64,000 nucleotides of DNA from Bacteroidales bacterium. Its GTDB lineage: Bacteria > Bacteroidota > Bacteroidia > Bacteroidales > ML635J-15. The translations under genes and the position numbers were made by a program. Below, in pieces: positions 60,875-64,000 of the stretch. Location: NCBI GenBank assembly GCA_003249955.1, contig QKHS01000089.1:35422-99421 (forward strand), read 5' to 3'. Numbering within the stretch: position 1 is the first letter of the stretch; each line of letters opens with the position of its first letter. Below the pieces are notes generated by a model. It saw only the letters and a list, made by a program, of their open reading frames with translations. It ran no database searches and was not told the origin of the DNA.

Positions 60875-61058
60875 ACAACTTAAAATATCTTTTGAGTTTG
60901 ATTCAAATAGAATATTTGATGATAAAGAAAATACAATAAGCATAAAAGATATTGAACGACCTAGTTCGTGTACTAAAATTAAATTTAATTCATATCAAAC
61001 ACAAACTGAAAGGAAACTAATAGAACGTTTCTATTCTCTTTCAGATCATTTAGATTAA
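60849..61058 (+). CDS. Small gene overlapping avcD, function unknown
   Basis: A 69-residue acidic/basic mixed protein I do not recognise. Its ATG at 60849 lies 26 bp inside the 3' end of the deaminase gene in another frame, so it is probably translated by coupling. It contains LKISFEFDSNRIFDD, KDIERPSSCTKIKF and an amphipathic C-terminal helix with TERKLIERFYSLSDHLD. No signal peptide or membrane segment. Codon use is like that of the deaminase. It may be an accessory, an inhibitor or an unrelated cargo gene. The best support is the tight overlap. Confidence 0.55.
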   Translation: MKIKKECDRQLKISFEFDSNRIFDDKENTISIKDIERPSSCTKIKFNSYQTQTERKLIERFYSLSDHLD

Positions 61059-61716
61059 TATTATTAGCGAGTTGGCTACTGTTTCGGTATGTTTTAAACA
61101 TCAATTCATGATGTCAAAATCAATAGGATTATATGAATGTATGGAACAGCATGTATTAGTGCTAAAATATTTTCTTCTGTTGATTATCTGGCGTTAAAAT
61201 TCTTAAATGTCAACATATAAGTTAACAAAAATCATAAAAAATAAACATATAAATTGACAAAAATTTGTAATCAACCCTCTTCTTGAATTTGCCAGAAAGT
61301 GAGAATACAAAGGCAGGATAAATGCGGGAATCAAAAAATCTCAAATTATTTACGGAACAAAAACCTGCTTTTCCCGCTTTCTGCTGTTTATGCCATCCCT
61401 GTCGTCGTCTCGCTTTTCAGCCAATAATTTTTATCTGCTCCCATTGCCAAAACCGTCCGATTGAATGACCCTGTATTCTCGTTTCTTGTCTTTTTATATA
61501 AAATTTGCAGTTTATTTTTCGTTGGTATGAAAAAACAGCTTAACTTTGGAAAGCATTGTTGATGAAATTTGTGATGGCTGTTATTTATTAAGAAAAGCGA
61601 CTGACTATAAGGTGTTGTTAAATAATAAAAATTAATAATTCATAAATATCCGGCAGATTTTCAGATGTCTTAACATAGTTTTACAGGTCAGAAAAGAAAA
61701 TTAAAATATAACAGAT
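61059..61716. other. Gene-free stretch downstream of the defence locus
   Basis: No gene recognised in 658 bp. It holds two 22-bp direct repeats (61211-61232 and 61243-61264) and a GC-richer part around 61300-61480 with GCGGGAA (61324-61330) and TTCCCGC (61371-61377) arms. It may be the remains of an insertion or the end of a mobile unit. Confidence 0.5.
61211..61264 (+). repeat. Two 22-bp direct repeats, 32-bp period
   Basis: CAACATATAAGTTAACAAAAAT (61211-61232) and AAACATATAAATTGACAAAAAT (61243-61264) match at 19 of 22 positions. They sit in an AT-rich stretch downstream of the AvcD-type pair. Confidence 0.55.
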
Positions 61717-62592
61717 ATGAAAAATATTTATTCAGGCTTATTATTGATGTTTTTATCTTCTGTCTTTTACGGGCAGAATGTAATTACCTGGTGTTATCAA
61801 AATAATAACTCATTTGACGGGATAACACACCACCACTCTTTTCTTTTAGGTGATCTGATGACAGATTCCATTGCAGAATCTGAGTATTATGAAGTAGATT
61901 ATTTAAATAATATATATCTTGTAGCCAATGTCAGGGTTGACAGTACAGGGAAAGTATATGCAAAGTTTTTAGATTGTGATACTGAAATACCCGAGGTTCT
62001 TTTGTACGATTACTCTCTTGAGGTAGGAGATACAATGTTTTATGATTATGGAGGATATCCGCCTGGTCATATTTATGAGTTTGATCATTATAAAGTTGTT
62101 GTTGGAAAAGAAAATTTGTTCTTTGATGGTAAAAATCACCGAAGGTTGCTTTTGGAGTCTCATGGAGGATATTATTATGAATCAGATTTCCATGAATGGG
62201 TTGAAGGTTACGGAAGCCTTATAAGCAGAGGTTTTTTGAATCCGGTTGAGATAGATGGAATTTTGAATGGTGACAGCTATTCATTTAATTGTGTGCTTGA
62301 AAACGGAACTCCGGTATTTAGTCCGGCAAATTGCTATTGCAATCCTCATGATAATATTGATGGTTTAATTGTGCGGGAACCGGAAATCAGCATATCCAAT
62401 TTTACTGTCATGGTTGAATCTGATGAATCTTATTTAGCCGAGATCTTTGACATTACCGGGAAATTGCTACATAAAGAATTTGTTAACGGCTCTTTTAAGT
62501 ATAATCTACAGAAATCAGGAGCCGGGTTGTTCTTTATAAGATTGAGCGGAAATGATTTTGTGGTCAGTAAAAAGTTTGTTGTAAAGAGTTAA
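61717..62592 (+). CDS. Secreted protein with T9SS type A-like C-terminus
   Basis: A 291-residue exported protein. Signal peptide at 1-19 (SSVFYGQ). The body (about 20-205) has NNSFDGITHHHSFLLGD and is of no known family. The end has the strand pattern of a type A sorting domain (FTVMVESDESYLAEIFDITG, then GLFFIRLSGNDFVVSKK) but lacks the YPNP motif, so it is a divergent sorting domain. The 62698-62737 terminator follows. Function unknown. Confidence 0.7.
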   Translation: MKNIYSGLLLMFLSSVFYGQNVITWCYQNNNSFDGITHHHSFLLGDLMTDSIAESEYYEVDYLNNIYLVANVRVDSTGKVYAKFLDCDTEIPEVLLYDYSLEVGDTMFYDYGGYPPGHIYEFDHYKVVVGKENLFFDGKNHRRLLLESHGGYYYESDFHEWVEGYGSLISRGFLNPVEIDGILNGDSYSFNCVLENGTPVFSPANCYCNPHDNIDGLIVREPEISISNFTVMVESDESYLAEIFDITGKLLHKEFVNGSFKYNLQKSGAGLFFIRLSGNDFVVSKKFVVKS

Positions 62593-62697
62593 GTAAAATG
62601 ATTTGGCAGAAATGGGAGTGGCAAAGCTTTTAAATTAACGGCAACAATGCCAAAAATAGTTGATAAAAAGTACTAAACACGTTGCAGGCGATACATT

Positions 62698-62737
62698 AAA
62701 AGGAGTTAATTGAAACCGGTTTCAATTAACTCCTTTT
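62698..62737. terminator. Perfect 40-bp palindrome, bidirectional terminator
   Basis: AAAAGGAGTTAATTGAAACC is followed directly by its exact complement, with no loop bases beyond the centre. A-run and T-run ends give termination on both strands. It lies between convergent genes. Confidence 0.75.
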
Positions 62738-62770
62738 ATTACAATAAACAGGAAGCAAAGATGTGCTTAT

Positions 62771-63277
62771 CTAGAATTTATAATATAATCCTGCCTCTCC
62801 GGTGATACTGAGTCTATCAAAATTATCATAAAATCCATACCCGCCCATAATGTTAAAACTAACGCGTTTTAGAATAATAAACTCAATCCCAAAGCCAATT
62901 CCATTATTGAATTTTTGTGTCTTACGACTGGAATTGTAGTAATAATCATACTGATAACTGCGATAATTAAAATTATTTCCCTGATATAGATAGAGACTGG
63001 TTTTTTCCGCTTCAATCAGAGTGTATAAAAAAGTTACCCCAATGCTGAGTTGAGTATTACTTTTATTATATGCAGGAGAAAAATTGGCTTGAATTCCAAA
63101 TTTGTTTGGTGTGAATCTGAAGGATGCACCATATCCTGTAGTATTTCCTACTCCGGCACCTAAAGCATACTTATATTTAATATTGTTATTGTTTACAGCA
63201 TCACTTTTTGTTTGACCAAAAACCGGAACGCTTAAGAAAAACAGAAAAATTACAAATATTAAAATGTTTGTTTTCAT
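62771..63277 (-). CDS. Small exported beta-barrel-like protein
   Basis: A 168-residue protein. Signal peptide at 1-21 (FLSVPVFGQ). It has glycine-rich alternating strands (YALGAGVGNTTGYGASFRF), a middle tyrosine-rich stretch and a final GEAGLYYKF, typical of small outer-membrane barrels. No family recognised. Confidence 0.6.
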   Translation of the reverse strand: MKTNILIFVIFLFFLSVPVFGQTKSDAVNNNNIKYKYALGAGVGNTTGYGASFRFTPNKFGIQANFSPAYNKSNTQLSIGVTFLYTLIEAEKTSLYLYQGNNFNYRSYQYDYYYNSSRKTQKFNNGIGFGIEFIILKRVSFNIMGGYGFYDNFDRLSITGEAGLYYKF

Positions 63278-63330
63278 TTTTTAATTTTAATTTAATTTAT
63301 AAATCAGGTTGTCATATCGGCTTTTAAATC

Positions 63331-64000
63331 CTACTTACCCCACTTTCCGCTGTTTCTGCCTCTGTTATCTCTGTCACTGCCACGTTTTTTCATTCCGCTG
63401 CTGTTGTCCCCGTCATCGCGTCTTTTATGTCCGCCCGATTTGCGTCCGCTGTCTTTTTTAACTTCGATTTTAAGACGTTTTCCGGCATATCTTTTATTGT
63501 TGAAGGCTTTTAAAACTGCATCTTCTACTCTGGAATCCATTTCGAAGAAAGTGTAGCCCGGAAGAATTTCAATCTTTCCGATTTCTGCTCCCGCAAGACT
63601 ATCATTAGAGTTTATGATGTCCATAAGTTTGAGCTTTGTTAAATCGTCTTTCGCGCCCAGAGTAAGGAATGTGAAATTTGTGTTTCCTCTGTCACGTCCG
63701 CCTTTGCGGTCGGACTTCCCGTCGCCGAAATCGTCACGGCGTGGTTTTTCTTCAATATTTAAATCCGGTGCGTTTTTGTAATAGGTGAGGAAACGGTTAA
63801 ATTCCACTGATACAAATCTTTTTATAAGTTCTTCGCGGTTTAACCAATTTAATTTCTCCAGAATTACGGGTAAAAATTCTTCAATCTGATTGTCGATAGT
63901 TTCAACTTTTTCGATTGTGTCAATCATACTCATAAGCTGTTTCATGCAAATTTCTTTGCCACCCGGAACTTCTTTACGGGTAATCTTCCTCTTAAGAGTT
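63331..64000 (-). CDS. DEAD-box RNA helicase with DbpA-type RNA-binding domain, C-terminal part
   Basis: The frame is open from the window end, so the N-terminal helicase core lies beyond 64000. The first visible residues, KITRKEVPGGKEICMKQL, are the usual link after helicase motif VI. A DbpA-type RNA-binding domain spans FTFLTLGAKDDLTKLKLMDI to RLKIEVKK (beta-alpha fold), and the end is a Gly/Arg/Asp-rich tail, GHKRRDDGDNSSGMKKRGSD, that binds RNA non-specifically. It acts in ribosome assembly or RNA turnover in the cytoplasm, often in cold response. The ATG at 63945 is internal, not the start. Confidence 0.85.
   Translation of the reverse strand, partial: TLKRKITRKEVPGGKEICMKQLMSMIDTIEKVETIDNQIEEFLPVILEKLNWLNREELIKRFVSVEFNRFLTYYKNAPDLNIEEKPRRDDFGDGKSDRKGGRDRGNTNFTFLTLGAKDDLTKLKLMDIINSNDSLAGAEIGKIEILPGYTFFEMDSRVEDAVLKAFNNKRYAGKRLKIEVKKDSGRKSGGHKRRDDGDNSSGMKKRGSDRDNRGRNSGKWGK

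Overview
The window is chromosomal DNA of a low-GC member of the Bacteroidota. The evidence is nine proteins that look like type IX secretion (T9SS) cargo, most with a terminal YPNP-type sorting domain, a PorP/SprF protein paired with a type B sorting-domain adhesin, TonB-dependent receptors, an AraC regulator with a membrane-embedded N-terminus, and promoters of the TAnnTTTG type. An aldehyde:ferredoxin oxidoreductase points to anaerobic or fermentative life. No rRNA, tRNA or CRISPR array was recognised. Genus cannot be set from the sequence alone.

Region 1 (about 150-10250) is an accessory island. It holds a Fic protein, a decayed Fic fragment, a DUF1016/YhcG-type nuclease pseudogene, a lone UvrD-like helicase, a RadC-like JAB protein with a foreign C-terminal tail, an orphan gene, a WGR protein, and a Sir2-HerA pair followed by a KTSC-domain gene. 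The Sir2-HerA pair matches a known anti-phage architecture. Three gene units are bounded by short complementary motifs of the form GTTATnnC...GnnATAAC, and attC-like folds lie between them, so the island looks like a set of integron-style or related mobile cassettes. Three families of dispersed intergenic repeats occur only here.

Region 2 (10255-31577) is mostly core: a tungsten-type aldehyde oxidoreductase, a BaiN/HI0933-type flavoprotein, a giant secreted M6 metalloprotease with about 15 near-identical Ig-like repeats (its sorting domain is separated by a 4-bp frameshift), a DUF4476 protein, ClpB, a beta-barrel candidate and a TonB-dependent receptor.

Region 3 (31734-44265) begins with a GxxExxY gene followed by a degenerate cacagag/cacggag repeat tract. 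Next is a five-gene minus-strand operon: OprO/P-type porin, purple-acid-phosphatase-like phosphoesterase, PhoD-like phosphatase, T9SS type B adhesin, PorP/SprF. Just upstream is a PHP-glycosyltransferase hybrid. The set reads as a cell-surface phosphorus-scavenging unit.

Region 4 (44317-58751) holds further T9SS cargo, a second TonB receptor, the AraC-type regulator and a sodium:solute symporter. A perfect 10-bp inverted repeat lies between the regulator and the receptor.

Region 5 (58752-61716) is a second defence locus: an AvcD-type dCTP deaminase with an AT-rich leader and an overlapping 69-residue downstream gene of unknown function. The window closes with a secreted protein, a small barrel protein and the C-terminal part of a DEAD-box RNA helicase.
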